A stretch of DNA of 64,000 nt from Cryptomeria japonica (lineage: Eukaryota > Streptophyta > Pinopsida > Cupressales > Cupressaceae). Below are positions 49,455 through 60,419 of the stretch, one piece after another; position 1 is the first letter of the stretch; every line of letters begins with the position of its first letter. The notes under the pieces are model-generated. The model had not been told where the DNA came from. It did not search any database and worked only from the letters and a program-made list of their open reading frames with translations. The stretch spans positions 575,076,263-575,140,262 of the forward strand of contig NC_081410.1 in NCBI RefSeq assembly GCF_030272615.1, written 5' to 3'. The position numbers and the translations under genes are program-made.

Positions 49455-50400
49455 TGCTATCTATCCTTTTTGTGAAAGTAAACATTGTGACCACAATCAA
49501 ATAAGACTTATACAAGTGACAAGAGACACTAAACTTGAGGACTACAGTGGGTGTTGGTGTCGAGTCTTGGTTTTCTTTTGATTTTATCTTTTTTGGTGAC
49601 ATGTCTTTTAGCTTTTCTGGGATGTCTTTGACTAGAGATTCTATCTCCAGGATGTCTTTGACTAGAAAGGCGAGGATGGGGTATCGTCACCTATTTGTAT
49701 TTGTTGTCTGTGGATTGTCTCTTAGTAATGCTATGACTTGTCCAAGGATATGAGGACACTGTGAGTCTAGTGTGAACTGGGGCATTCTTTGTTTGTGACT
49801 GTCTTATCTCCATGCAAACAGGTACAATGACTTTTTGGGTCGAACATATGCCTCGATTGTCATAACCTACGTGCCATAATAAAGCTCAATGATGATAACA
49901 CACAAGAAGCTCTTTCACTTTCATATCTTTTGTCTTTCATCCCCCCTTTCTTGATTGACTTCCATCATCCTTCTCGAGTCCGTGTAGCCTACTATCACAT
50001 GACTGAGTATAATGACACACCAAAAACATTTGCATTTCATGTAGCTACACCTACATTACCACATATAAGCATTTCATACATACATATAGATATCACAACT
50101 GCATCACATCCTGCACACAACACCTGTTAGCACAATTTACATTTGCATTATCATATTCATCTACATTACTTACATTCACATTTGCATCATGCATACACAT
50201 ATAAAACATAAACGAACAAAAAAAAAAAATTGCATTGCATCATATACATATTTGCATCCATATCATAAGCATCACATAAGAACATCTCATCACATAGGTA
50301 CACATGCATATAGCTGCCGCAAAGATGCATCATCTCATATATATATATAAAGTGTCATGATACAATGATGTCAAAATCATATGGCTACAATCACCCGCAG
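49455..50400. other. gypsy region between pol and PMD gene, non-coding
   Basis: No integrase motif (HHCC, D-D-E) can be read on either strand. The second half (50,030-50,350) is rich in CATA/CACAT text with an A10 run at 50,219. Probably untranslated sequence plus the 3' UTR of the antisense gene. Confidence 0.6.
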
Positions 50401-50545
50401 GTGTCTACATCATTATACAAAATGGTACAAAACTGATACAGAGGAACTCACTGATCACTCCTGCCAACACTATTGGTAGTGCTAATCCTATCCATGTCAT
50501 GGTATCCCATGCCACGTGTCCCACCCTCATCTCCAGTCTTGGATC

Positions 50546-51481
50546 TTAGAACACTCGTCTAAGGGCATCCCTGTCTCTGTCTTGATCGTACGGAATCAGC
50601 TCCCCATCAATCGGTATCCGCATAATCCTATATACATCCTCCAGGGTGACTGTCATCTCACCCATCGGCAGATGAAACGTGCACGTCTCAGAGTGCCATC
50701 TCTCAGCCAGCGCAGTCAGCAAACCCATGTTTGCCTGAAACTCAGGCACATACAACACATGTCTCAAACCCTTCTCCTCGATGGTAGCTCTGTCCTCGAG
50801 CGACAACTCAGGTCGCAACCTCTGAGTAGATAAGAATCTCTCCCGTGACTCTAGCATCGTCAAATACTCCTGCAGTCAAACAACTCAATCATGTCAGTTA
50901 TAGTGGCATTCACTGTTTATCACAAAATGCTACTCGCTATCTAAATGCATATGGCTATCTACCCTAGTGACACTCACTATTCATCACAAAGTGTTGCTAT
51001 TTATCCTAGTGGTACTCACTATTCATCACAAAGTACTACGTGTGTGACACTCCCTGTTCATCACAAAGTGTTACTCACATTTGCACTCCCCGTTCATCAC
51101 AAAGTGCTGCTCATATTTCAGTACTCCCTGTTCATCACAAAGTACTCTATCTTGGTACTCACTGTTCATCACAAAGTGCCTTGATCTATCCTAGTCTTCC
51201 TAGAGGACCTGCTTGAGAGTATCCTCTCAGCAGCTTATCCAATCGACAGCATATGTTCATCACAGAACTGCCGATTTGACCTAGAAGACACAAATTCACA
51301 TTTTTGGACACAAACACGCTTTCCTGACATAAACGCGCATTTATTACATTACCTAGTATGCATTAATGACAACAATTAAATGTATCAAAGTACGAGGAGG
51401 TTTGGTGGTACTTACCGGCTCTCCTACCTCTACTGGCCTCTGAAATCGGCGAACGCGGTCAAATCTGTGAGCGAAAGCCAT
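50546..51481 (-). CDS. Plant mobile domain (PMD) protein gene, antisense in the gypsy element
   Basis: Two exons on the minus strand. Exon 1: ATG at 51,481 to 51,416 (22 codons, MAFAHRFDRVRRFQRPVEVG), donor CCG|GTAAGT. Intron 51,415-50,870. Exon 2 from 50,869 after TGCAG to TAA at 50,546; phases match (both 0). The product is about 129 residues. Its core LPMGEMTVTLEDVYRIMRIP matches the PMD (PF10536) signature (L-P-x-G-E-h-T-h-T-L-x-D-V-x-x-h-h-x-h-P-h-D-G). PMD proteins such as MAIN/MAIL1 act in the nucleus in silencing, and PMD copies are known in retrotransposons. It is shorter than a full PMD (usually over 300 residues): beyond TAA the frame stays readable (RLEMRVGHVAWDTM, then WIGLALPIVLAGV), so TAA may have replaced CAA. 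TATA box at 51,571-51,580. Confidence 0.75.
50890..51260 (-). repeat. Minisatellite within the PMD intron
   Basis: About eight copies of TTCATCACAAAGTG/A (plus-strand reading) spaced about 25-40 bases apart, each preceded by ACTC(A/C)CT(G/A). It lies entirely in the intron. Confidence 0.88.
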
Positions 51482-51570
51482 CGCTGCTGACTGCTCCTGC
51501 TCTATTTTCGCTCTGCAATATGCTCTTGTGGACGTGTGGATGACAATGAGGATGTATTTTCCCCTGTGGT

Positions 51571-51580
51571 CTATCTTATA
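51571..51580 (-). promoter_or_regulatory. TATA box of the antisense PMD gene
   Basis: Minus strand TATAAGATAG within CTCTATAAGATAG, about 90 bases upstream of the PMD start codon, so the start of transcription would fall about 60 bases before the ATG. It lies outside the LTR, meaning that the PMD gene has its own promoter pointing against the element. Confidence 0.6.
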
Positions 51581-51813
51581 GAGTACCCCTAGCCCTCGCC
51601 TTCGTTTCCCGAGTCAGTCTTCTTTATCCCGTGACTTTGTCACTTTATTCGGTCAGTCCATTCTAGCCTCTCTTTCTTATCGAGAGATTGTCTATGATCT
51701 TTTCAGACATTTTCATCCAATCTCTCGAGGGGGCATATCATTCTCATCTTGGGGCAACTCTCTATCAGTTCATCTTATCTTCTTTGAAACAACGCGACAA
51801 GCCGCATTGTCTC

Positions 51814-51827
51814 AAAGAGGGGCAAAA
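51814..51827 (+). other. gypsy polypurine tract
   Basis: AAAGAGGGGCAAAA directly before the 3' LTR; primes plus-strand DNA synthesis. Confidence 0.88.
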
Positions 51828-52589
51828 TGTAGACACCTAAAATTGTCATGTCTAATTAAATAAATATTTTATTTATTTAATTATCTAAGCCTAATTCTTC
51901 TATTAATTAAATAAATCCTTATTTATTTAATTAATTCATTTATCCTCTTCTAGCCCTATTTCTCATTTAAATAAATACATTTATTTATTTAAATTATCAT
52001 TTTCCTAAATTAAATAAATATTCTTATTTATTTAATTATCCCACTTCTTCTATTAATTAAATAAATCTTTATTTATTTAATTAATTCATTAGCCTTTTCT
52101 ACCTATGACACATGTCATTCATCTCTTAATTCATACATTACCTACCCCTTTCATTATTTTATTATTTCTTTTACCTACCCTCTAATCATAGCCGACCTCC
52201 TTTTACACCTCTCAATCTTATCCCTCTATTTCTTATTGTGTCTTCTATATAAGGAGATGCTTCCCTCATTATCAAACCCTAACTACTTGATCAATTGACT
52301 ACACTACGATCCTACTTGCAACCACATTCCGTTCTTTGTTGAGCTCTTGTGCATATAAAATCTGAGAGCAAATATATCAAGCAAGATCAATGGAGATAGG
52401 AAGAATGGAGATCAAAACCCTATTGGACATGTGATGGTATAATCTTTGTGATTTCATGTGATTTGCATTGTCTTAGGTAATCTTCATATGTTATGGTGGA
52501 TCTTTGTTGTTGTTAGGCTAGGGTTTTGTGGTTGAATCTATTTAGCCTTTCAATATTGTTATTATTGTTATCCATTTTCACCATATACA
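51828..52589 (+). repeat. gypsy 3' LTR (762 bp)
   Basis: Same length as the 5' LTR and ending in CATATACA, followed by GGTAG. I count four differences (G/A, T/C, C/T, A/G), all transitions. Confidence 0.97.
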
Positions 52590-55470
52590 GGTAGAAGGTC
52601 TCAGACACAACCTTTTGAGTGTTGCCCAACTGAATGATAATGGACTCACTCTGGAATTCAGAGATGGAGTGTGTAAAATAAAAGGTAAGAGTGGTGAACT
52701 GATGGCCACCGGTATGCAGACCAAAGGTAACCTATTTCAGCTGAATGCTAATGTCAGTACATGTCTAATGGCTAAGTTTGATGATAGCTGAATATGGCAT
52801 AGCAGACTCTGCCATGTAAACTTTAATAATATTGTGAAGGCCAGTAAGATCAAGGCAGTTAGAGGATTGCCTATGCTAAGCAAACCAGAAAATCCTTTGT
52901 GCAGAGAGTGTCAACTGGGGAAAATGTCTTCCTCCACCTTCAAAGGTAAATCTTTCACTGCAGATAATTTACTTGATCTTGTGCATACTGATTTGTGTGG
53001 TCCTATGAAAACTAGGAGTGTGCAGGGAGATAGGTATTTTATGATTCTTACTGATGATTGCTCAAGAATGATGTGGGTCACATTCTTGAAGGACAAGTCT
53101 GAAGCCTTTGGAAAGTTCAAAGCTTTCAGAGCACTGGTTGAAAAAGAAAGCGGTAAGAGGATTAAGTGCCTGAGAACTGATCAAGGAGGAGAATTCACTT
53201 CCGGTAAATTCAACAAGTACTGTGAAGAGAACGGCATCAAGAGGCAACTGTCTGTCCCCCGGACTTCACAGTAGAATGGCCTAGCAAAGAGAAACAACCG
53301 GACTGTAGTTGAAGCAGCCGGAACAATGTTGATCCAAGGGAAGGTTGCTCACACCTTTTGGAGAGAAGCGGTGAGCACTGCAGTCTACACAATGAACTGG
53401 GTATTCATCAAAAAGGGTAAGGATAAAACACCTTATGAGTATTAGACCGGTAAGACACCAGTGGTAAGCTACTTTAGAGTGTTTGGTAGAAAATGTTATA
53501 TCAAGAGGAGTGAACATCAGAGCAAGTTTGATGCTAAATGTGATGAGGGAATATTCCTAGGGTATTCCACAAAGAGAAAAGCTCTCAAATGTTTCAACAA
53601 TACGACTCAGAGAATTGTTGAAAGCATCAATGTTAGAGTTGATGAAACCTCTGAGAAATCTGAGGAAACCAGTAGTGAGCAAGTAGGAGATGAATCGGTA
53701 GTAACCTTCTGGGAACCGGTTGCAAAACAACCTAGCACCAGTAACAGTGCTCCTACATCGGTAGATGCTGATGCTGATGAAGATGAGGATGAAGAAGAAA
53801 AGCAAGATGAAACAACTAAGATCATTCCTAGGTATGTAAACCTGAATCATGATCCAAAGCAAATCATAGGAGACAAGGATGCAGGAATTCTTACAAGAAG
53901 AAAGGTTAGAGAAAACTCTTGCATGATCTCTGAATTTGAGCCTAAAACATTCAAAGAGGCACATAAAGATGAAGAATGGATCAAGGCAATGGAAGAGGAA
54001 CTTGACCAGATAGAAAAGAATGGTACATGGTCTTTGGTACCCAGACCTGAGCATAAAAATGTCATAGGGACCAAATGGGTTTTCAGAAATAAGCTAAATG
54101 AAGATGGCACAGTGGTAAGAAACAAAGCCAGACTAGTGTGCAAAGGATATGCTCAAGAAGAAGGAGAAAACTATGGAGAAACCTTTGCTCCTGTAGCCAG
54201 ATTGGAAGGAGTTCGTATGCTTCTTGCATATGCAGCATTCAAGGGATTCTAAGTATATTAAATGGATGTAAAATCTACATTCCTGAATGGAATACTAGAA
54301 GAGGAGGTGTATATAGAGCAACCAGATGGGTTTGCCCTATCAGAAGACAGTGACATGGTGTGTAGGCTACATAAAGCCTTGTATGGACTAACTCAGGCAC
54401 CTAGAGCATGGTATGAATGCTTGCACTCCCATCTTGTGAAGATTAGATTTGAGAGAACAAGTGAAGATAGCAATATCTATCTGAAGTCAGAAGGAGATTA
54501 GATTCTAATCTATGAGGTATTTGTTGATGACATAATTTTTGGAGGAGATGACAAGATGAGTCACGATTTTGCAGATGAGATGAAAAAGGAGTTTGAGATG
54601 TCACTTATAGGGGAGATTAAGTTCTTCATTGGACTACAGATTCAACAAATGAAAGATGGAATCTTTATCACTCAGTCCAAGTATGTCAAAGAGGTGTTGA
54701 AGACTTTTGGCATGGAAGACAACAAACCGGTTGGTACACCAATGGTGACCGGTTGTAAATTATCAAAAGAGGATGACTCAGCATTGGTAAATGAGAAATA
54801 ATACCGATCAATGATTGGTAGATTGCACTATGTAGTACATAGCAGACCGGATATTGCACATGCAGTGGGCATTACTGCACGGTTCGAGAAAAGCCCAAGA
54901 GAATCCCACTTGGTAGCAGTCAAGCATATTTTGAGATATCTGAAGGGAACTATTGACTATGGATTATGGTATCCATATAGTAATGATTTCAACCTGAAAA
55001 TGTTTACAGATGTTGACTGGGCTGGTAATGTGGATGACCGGAAGAGCACAACCGGTGGTGCATTCTTTCTTGGTGGTAGACTAGTCTCATGGATGAGTAA
55101 GAAGCAGAGCTGTATCTCTCAGTCTACAGTAGAAGCGGAGTATGTTGTAGCATTTATGAACTACACCGAGACAATCTGGATGAAGCATGTATTAAATGGC
55201 TTCAAAGTTCTTGTATCTAAACCAGTAAGTATATTTTGTGATAACACAAGTGCGATTAACATCTCCAAGAATCCGGTTTTACATGCTAGAACCAAGCACT
55301 TCGAGCTCAGGTATCATTTCTTGAGGGAGAAGGTTCAAAACAAAGTTATATTGGAACATGTTTCCAGTAAGGATTAGTTAGCAGACATATTCACCAAGCC
55401 TCTATCGAAGGCCACCTTTACCTATTTGAGAGGTGAATTAGGGGTGCTACCCCTTCAAGAGGTGAACTAA
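52590..55470 (+). pseudogene. copia pol: integrase, RT and RNase H, eight in-frame stops
   Basis: The copia frame resumes after the gypsy element and stays unbroken by frameshift to TAA 55,468. Pre-integrase: LRHNLLSVAQL and IWHSRLCHVN; integrase core: DLVHTDLCGPMKTRS, TDDCSRMMWVTFL, LRTDQGGEF; RT from about 53,950 (EWIKAMEEELDQIEKNGTW), with VFVDDIIFGGD at the active site; RNase H from about 54,990 (FTDVDWAG, STVEAEYVVAF, HFELRYHFLREKV), ending near LADIFTKPL. Stops at 52,789, 53,272, 53,443, 54,250, 54,259, 54,499, 54,799 and 55,375. Six fit TGG, CAG or CAA changed by one transition; 54,250 and 54,799 are ambiguous. In life it would copy and integrate the element. Confidence 0.95.
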
Positions 55471-55718
55471 AGGTGTGCGCTCCACATCAGTCGGAACTTA
55501 CATTGATATATCTTTTTCAGGATTGGTGTGTTGAAGGATGCTACTCCTTAGGGGGAGCAACATAGTTGGACATAGTTGTTTGTGCCTCCACTTTGACATT
55601 GTTGTCAAAGGGGGAGAAGATGTGAAGCGGAGAAGATATCTGCAGTATTGGGGAGAAGATGTGAAGCAGAAGCAGAAATATATCTTTGTATATTGCCATC
55701 AATGCCAAAGGGGGAGAT
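55471..55718 (+). other. copia 3' untranslated region and polypurine tract
   Basis: Several GGGGGAGA/GGGGGAG segments (55,550, 55,610, 55,709) lead up to the tract CAAAGGGGGAGAT directly before the 3' LTR. A repeated GGGGAGAAGATGTGAAGC (55,611 and 55,650) is a short internal duplication. Confidence 0.8.
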
Positions 55719-57232
55719 TGTTGGCATATGTGCAGAGCATGATGACATGATGATATTGTTTGTTGTCATTGATGTCAATATATTGAAATATGAACCAGTA
55801 TGGTGTAGTAAGCAAACTAGCAAGAGAACCGGTATGATGATGTAAACCGGTATTTGTGAAAAAGTGAAGCGGTATGTTTGTTCAAGGTTAACCGACATGT
55901 TGGTATGAGAACTGGTAAATGGAAGTTTTGCATTGGGGTTTCATTTGGAATGACTACCGGTTGGTAGTCTCAGCTTCAAGGTTTCTGGTTGATGCATTCC
56001 AAGCCTGTGTGATTCAACCGATGACATCCTGTGATGAGTTAGCATTGCAATGAAGATCAGATAGTGTTGCCACATCAGCCTTGTGCGCGTGAAGGATTTC
56101 CTTGAGGATCTTGCATGGAGAATTATCCTATCTACCTCGGGAATGTGTGAAGTCTCTGTAAATAGTGGAGAGCGCGTGATGGGTTATCAGCTTCTTGAAG
56201 TGGCAAAGAATGAACATTGGAGAACGTCTTGAGATCCATTCAAGACTGTTGTATTCGATGCAGTGTGATTAATGGATAGGATTGAACCGACTGGATTGTA
56301 AAACCTAAATGTTTAGGGTTTAGGGTTTATGCTACCGACCTATCTATTTCCTATAAGGTCGATGATATTTTTCATTTTGAGGTTGTTGGCAAATGGTATG
56401 TGTGTATCCCAGTGAGTGATACTTGATTCTTGCCAGACCGGAGAAGTGTGTTGATACCTACAGAGTGTGATTGTATAAGAGAAGGAGCTTAAGTGGATCT
56501 ACCTTGGCATTGAGTGTTGTTATCAAATCAGTGTATTACCTGTTGACTTCTAACCATTTCAGCAGTTGGAAAATCCCTTAACCGAGTAGCTTTAATAGGC
56601 TTTTGTGTAAATCCTTTAACAAGGTGACTCAATTCAATGAGTTCTTCAAATCCTCTTGCGAGGTAATCTTTAACAAGGTTCTAACCTTTAACTGGGTATT
56701 TAGCCATCCCTTAACCGGGTGATCCCTAGCAGGATCGGTTTGTAGTAGAACCTATTGTAAAAGTCTCTAACCAGACTAGGCTCCTTACAGAGCGGACTTC
56801 AAAAGAGTTCAAGAACAACTTGTGGGTATTCATCCCCACCATGTTTTTTCCCAGTTGGGTTTCCACGTGAAAAATCAGTGTGTCATGTGTGATGCCTTTC
56901 ATGTGATGTTTTAGTGTTTTATGTAAAACTGGTAAAATATGTTGAACTAGCAGCCATTTTATTTCTAATGATAGATTACTTGTTTATGCATAAGGGTGAA
57001 GAGGAAATGAGGTATTAGATTGTATGGAAAGGTAAGTGTTACCGGTTTATGTCTTTGACATTCTTACTATGTTTTACCGATAGGAATCTGTATTAGACCG
57101 GTGTTAGTGCTTGCCAGTCAAAGTGCACTGTTTGCAGTCAAACCGCTTTTAGGAAAAGTGTTTTTGTCTGTACTGATTCACCCCCCCCTCTCAATACCGG
57201 TTTGGTACTAACTGTTCATCATTTATTCATCA
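55719..57232 (+). repeat. copia 3' LTR (1,514 bp)
   Basis: Starts TGTTGGCATATG and ends TTATTCATCA as the 5' copy. Differences are mostly transitions, many within ACCGGT-like CpG sites. The extra 18 bases relative to the 5' copy come from indels, including a repeated TAACAAGGT segment near 56,670. Confidence 0.93.
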
Positions 57233-60166
57233 TGATTTCACCAGGTGCATCTGGATCCCTCAGAGTAACCTCACAAAGCTTGATTAAATCATAATGAGAG
57301 GGCTTCCACCTCCTAGAGAGCTCATCTAATTGTGCCTTATGTTTATCAAATGTTAATAACATGTCCAATAGAGTATGGTATCCATCATATACTTCGTCAC
57401 ATTTACTAATCACCAAATCAATCATGTATGTCAGTACTTTCTATAAAGCATTTAACACCTGCTTAGGGATTTCCTATAAAAGCATTTCATTTGTACTTCT
57501 TAATTGGTTATTTTCCTCTACATGCTTATCAATTTTTTATTTTGACACTTCATAATCCTTTACATCAATTGGTACAGAGGAGGCATGCTTTTGTAGTACT
57601 AACGCCTTGTTCTGGTTACTACTCTTTAATCTTTGCAGTTCTTTCTTCAAAGCAACATTCTCAAGGTACAATTGATTGAATGCTATGTTCATTTGTGTCT
57701 CCCTAGTCTATGCCTTCTCTAATTTATCTTGCATATGTTTGAACTGGTCTTTATTAAACATTGCTTTGTGCATTAATTTTGTAGTTGATACCAAAGGAGA
57801 AGTGTTTTCCATTGTTTGCACCACTGTCATTCCATCATTTCCGTTGACAATGTCAAGTAATTTGGACTTATGAGGGCCCTTAAAATTCACTCATGTGGCC
57901 AAAACTTCAGTTTTGGGATTGTACCCCGATCCACTTATCTTCTCATCTGTATAAAACTCAGTAACAAATGTAGATTCCTCTTGTTTTCTGACTTGGTCAA
58001 GCAAGAACAAATGTTTGAGAGTCAGCCTTGGAACAATGAGCATATTACTTTTCTGCACCATCTCTCTAGCCTCTTCCAAGGTACAATTTACATCATCAAG
58101 ATGCAACTCCTTGAGTGTTTGTTGAATAAACTCCTTATGTCTAGATTCTTCAATCCCCATCAAATTCAATCACTTTTTCTCCTTGAGTGTTTGAATCCAA
58201 AAGTCCTTGAATTCTTGTGTTTTGATAAAGTCTTCATCTTCAACAAATCTGGCCGATATGGCTTCCCTTTCATACATAAAACCAATAGGTTCTTCACCTT
58301 CTGGAAGCTGAGCCTTATAGCCATGGACTTCCTCTTGAAATATTGATGGAGAGCCAGATGACCTATCAACCTCTTCACCTTTACCAAGCTCTTTGAGTGC
58401 ACTAGCAGCTTCTTCAGTATCCCCCTCTCCTTCTGAATAATCATAAGGGACTATGGTTATTGTCTCATCTTGTTTTTGCCTCTTTAGAGGGGGAGAATTG
58501 ATGCATTCTTTGAATCTGAATCATGGATAATCAATTTTCTATGCCTTTTTGGAGGATCAGGCTTAACCTCTTATGATACACTACTTGTAGCTTTTCCATA
58601 TAGCTTCTCAAAATCTTTCAAGCACAACTCCATCCTCAGTATTTCATGAGTTTGATCATGATGAAAACGTGGTTACCCCTTCTTTTGTCTATCCTCTTCC
58701 AATTTCTTTAATAAGTTCCACTTTTTTCCCTATGCAAAACATCTTGAGGAGTCATGCAATTACGGGCAATATCTTCCACCATGTCAGTTTGATATTTAAA
58801 TTCTTTTATAAAAGAATTAATATAACCTTCAGGGTCATAGACCCTCTCACTTCCATCCTTGAGACAATATGCTTTCTTTAAATAATCTTGAACTTGTTCA
58901 AGGGAACCATAACCAATAGACAATCCAACATACCTGACTACATGGGGCAAGAAATTCCCCTTCTTCCTTGGTCCATTCACTTCCTTCTCAAACCACATCA
59001 TCTGCCAAATAAATTCTAAAAAGACAACCCTTTCTGATACAAAAATTGACAATTGGTGGGGGCCTGCTTGCATCCATATACCCTAATGAGAGTATGATCA
59101 TTCTTGAAGATCCAATCAACGAAATTATGAGTGTGACCCTTTTCTGGGTTGTATTCCAATGGCCTGAGAACTGCCCTTATCTTAGATGGAAGCCTTTCAA
59201 TTTGAACCCCAAGTGCCCTGAATATCCACACAACAAAGGCATCATGAAATGCCTTGTAATCACAATCTCTCTTGTTCTTGTCCTATATCCTACACCCTAA
59301 CTGAACTAAGAAATTTTTTCCCTAACCATCCACAATAGTTAACTTCATTGTGTGTCTAAACACATTTATGTTTTGAAAGAGTATTAAATGACACAATAGA
59401 GAATAATTTTTAAAATTTCTACTAGTATTCCAGTAAACCAGCTGATTGTGCAAAATTATTTCAAGCTCACTAGCAATATCAAATTCCAAGTTAATGTTAG
59501 GGTTCTGTATCCTCATGGACATATACATTAAATCCACTGGCATACTACTTCTATGATTATCACCAAAAAATTGCCACCAACCATGATACATTTTCTAAAA
59601 GAAATCCATAAATTCGAGTGTAGGAAGTGGAGCCTTATCATTCACAACCATTGGTCTGCTATCCTTGCCTCTTTTCCTGAAATAAGCTACCTCTCGCAGT
59701 CCAAAACTCTTTACCATCCTTTCATAATCCACCAGATATCCTTCCTTGTCAATCTTGGTAAGAGCCTGCCTATTCAAGCTAAAGCATTCTTGAATGCATG
59801 ATCTTGTGATGACCAAAATAGGGTTTTCGTCAATTCCCCTGACTATTCTAGTTTTTTTTTATAATTACGGGCCAAGACCTCAATAAGTTCTACATCTATG
59901 CACACATTTGGCACTATGGCCTTCACTAAGTCAAGATCCCAAGGGTTGGACCAAGGCACTTTCTCATCTCTATTATTGTAAAAATACCAGAAAAGGGATC
60001 TACCAGTGTGAGGAAAGTTAGCATCTCTACATTCTCCCTTGGCATCCTGAAACATTATTTTAGTTTTGGTATCTATGGACCCTGGTAATGCATCTAGAAG
60101 GGCTTTATGTAAAGGGACCTTGGGCTGTTTATTTTTTCCTACATTCTCCTTCTTCTTCCTAGGCAT
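57219..60166 (-). pseudogene. Family 2 unknown protein, N-terminal and middle part
   Basis: No function recognised. From ATG 60,166 the minus strand begins with a basic stretch (MPRKKKENVGKNKQPK), then SLFWYFYNNRDEKVPWSNPW. A frameshift in an A9 run (59,849-59,861) switches frame to RIVRGIDENPILVITRSCIQ and KIDKEGYLVDYERMVKSFGL. In-frame stops follow near 59,593 (after EFMDFF), near 59,320 and about 40 bases beyond, and a frame change near 59,030. Next is FLEFIWQMMWFEKEV and VYDPEGYINSFIKEFKYQTD. The region from 58,700 to 57,250 is Lys/Glu-rich and frame-shifted more often. The coding direction continues to the copia LTR. Distinct in sequence from family 1, but similar in plan: long globular N-terminus, charged helical C-terminus, single large ORF, CpG-bearing array upstream. 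Confidence 0.65.
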
Positions 60167-60419
60167 TTTTCTTTTAAATGCAATTCTAGCAGTGGAGAAG
60201 AAGATGGACTTCCTTGTTCAGCTCTGTCTGCAGAGCCCACTTCCCTGTGACTTCTTACACCAGCTTGGCTCTCACTTCCGCACTTCTTCAACACTCAATT
60301 TGCACTTCTGATGTGATTTAAATAGAATGCCAACTCCTTTAATTCAAGTTCACAACATTTAATTCTTTTTGGGCCTCCACATGTGTTCATTGCCCGCTTA
60401 AATACTATTGACGTCATTT

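Larger units (their letters stand above)
40417..52589 (+). mobile_element. Ty3/gypsy element, Tat type, no integrase, with antisense PMD gene
   Basis: Two 762-bp LTRs (40,417-41,178; 51,828-52,589) with TG...CA ends differ at only 4 positions that I could find, all transitions. A 5-bp target duplication GGTAG flanks the element (40,412-40,416 and 52,590-52,594). Inside are a primer site, a 2.4-kb leader with two minisatellite blocks, one gag-pro-RT-RNase H frame (43,575-49,454) with internal stops, about 1 kb of non-coding DNA, an antisense PMD gene, and a polypurine tract. A second RNase H-like domain after the first indicates the Tat clade. Integrase is absent, so the element depends on others for insertion. 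Confidence 0.95.
37636..57232 (+). mobile_element. Ty1/copia element, interrupted by a gypsy element
   Basis: Full copia layout: LTR (37,636-39,131), tRNA-Met primer site, gag, protease, integrase, RT, RNase H, polypurine tract, LTR (55,719-57,232). Removing the gypsy insertion (40,417-52,589) plus one GGTAG restores the frame across the protease to pre-integrase region. The LTRs differ at about 29 positions in the first 465 aligned bases plus one 18-bp indel, roughly 6%, so it is much older than its passenger. Stops in gag and pol make it inactive. No target duplication flanks it (TATGT on the left, TGATT on the right). Confidence 0.93.

Noticed and set aside
49455-50400. Hidden integrase of the gypsy element
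   Set aside because: Read in all frames by eye: no HHCC, D-D-35-E or chromodomain-like text.
50516-50833. 105-codon plus-strand open frame
   Set aside because: Antisense shadow of the PMD exon, whose protein motif is clear on the minus strand.
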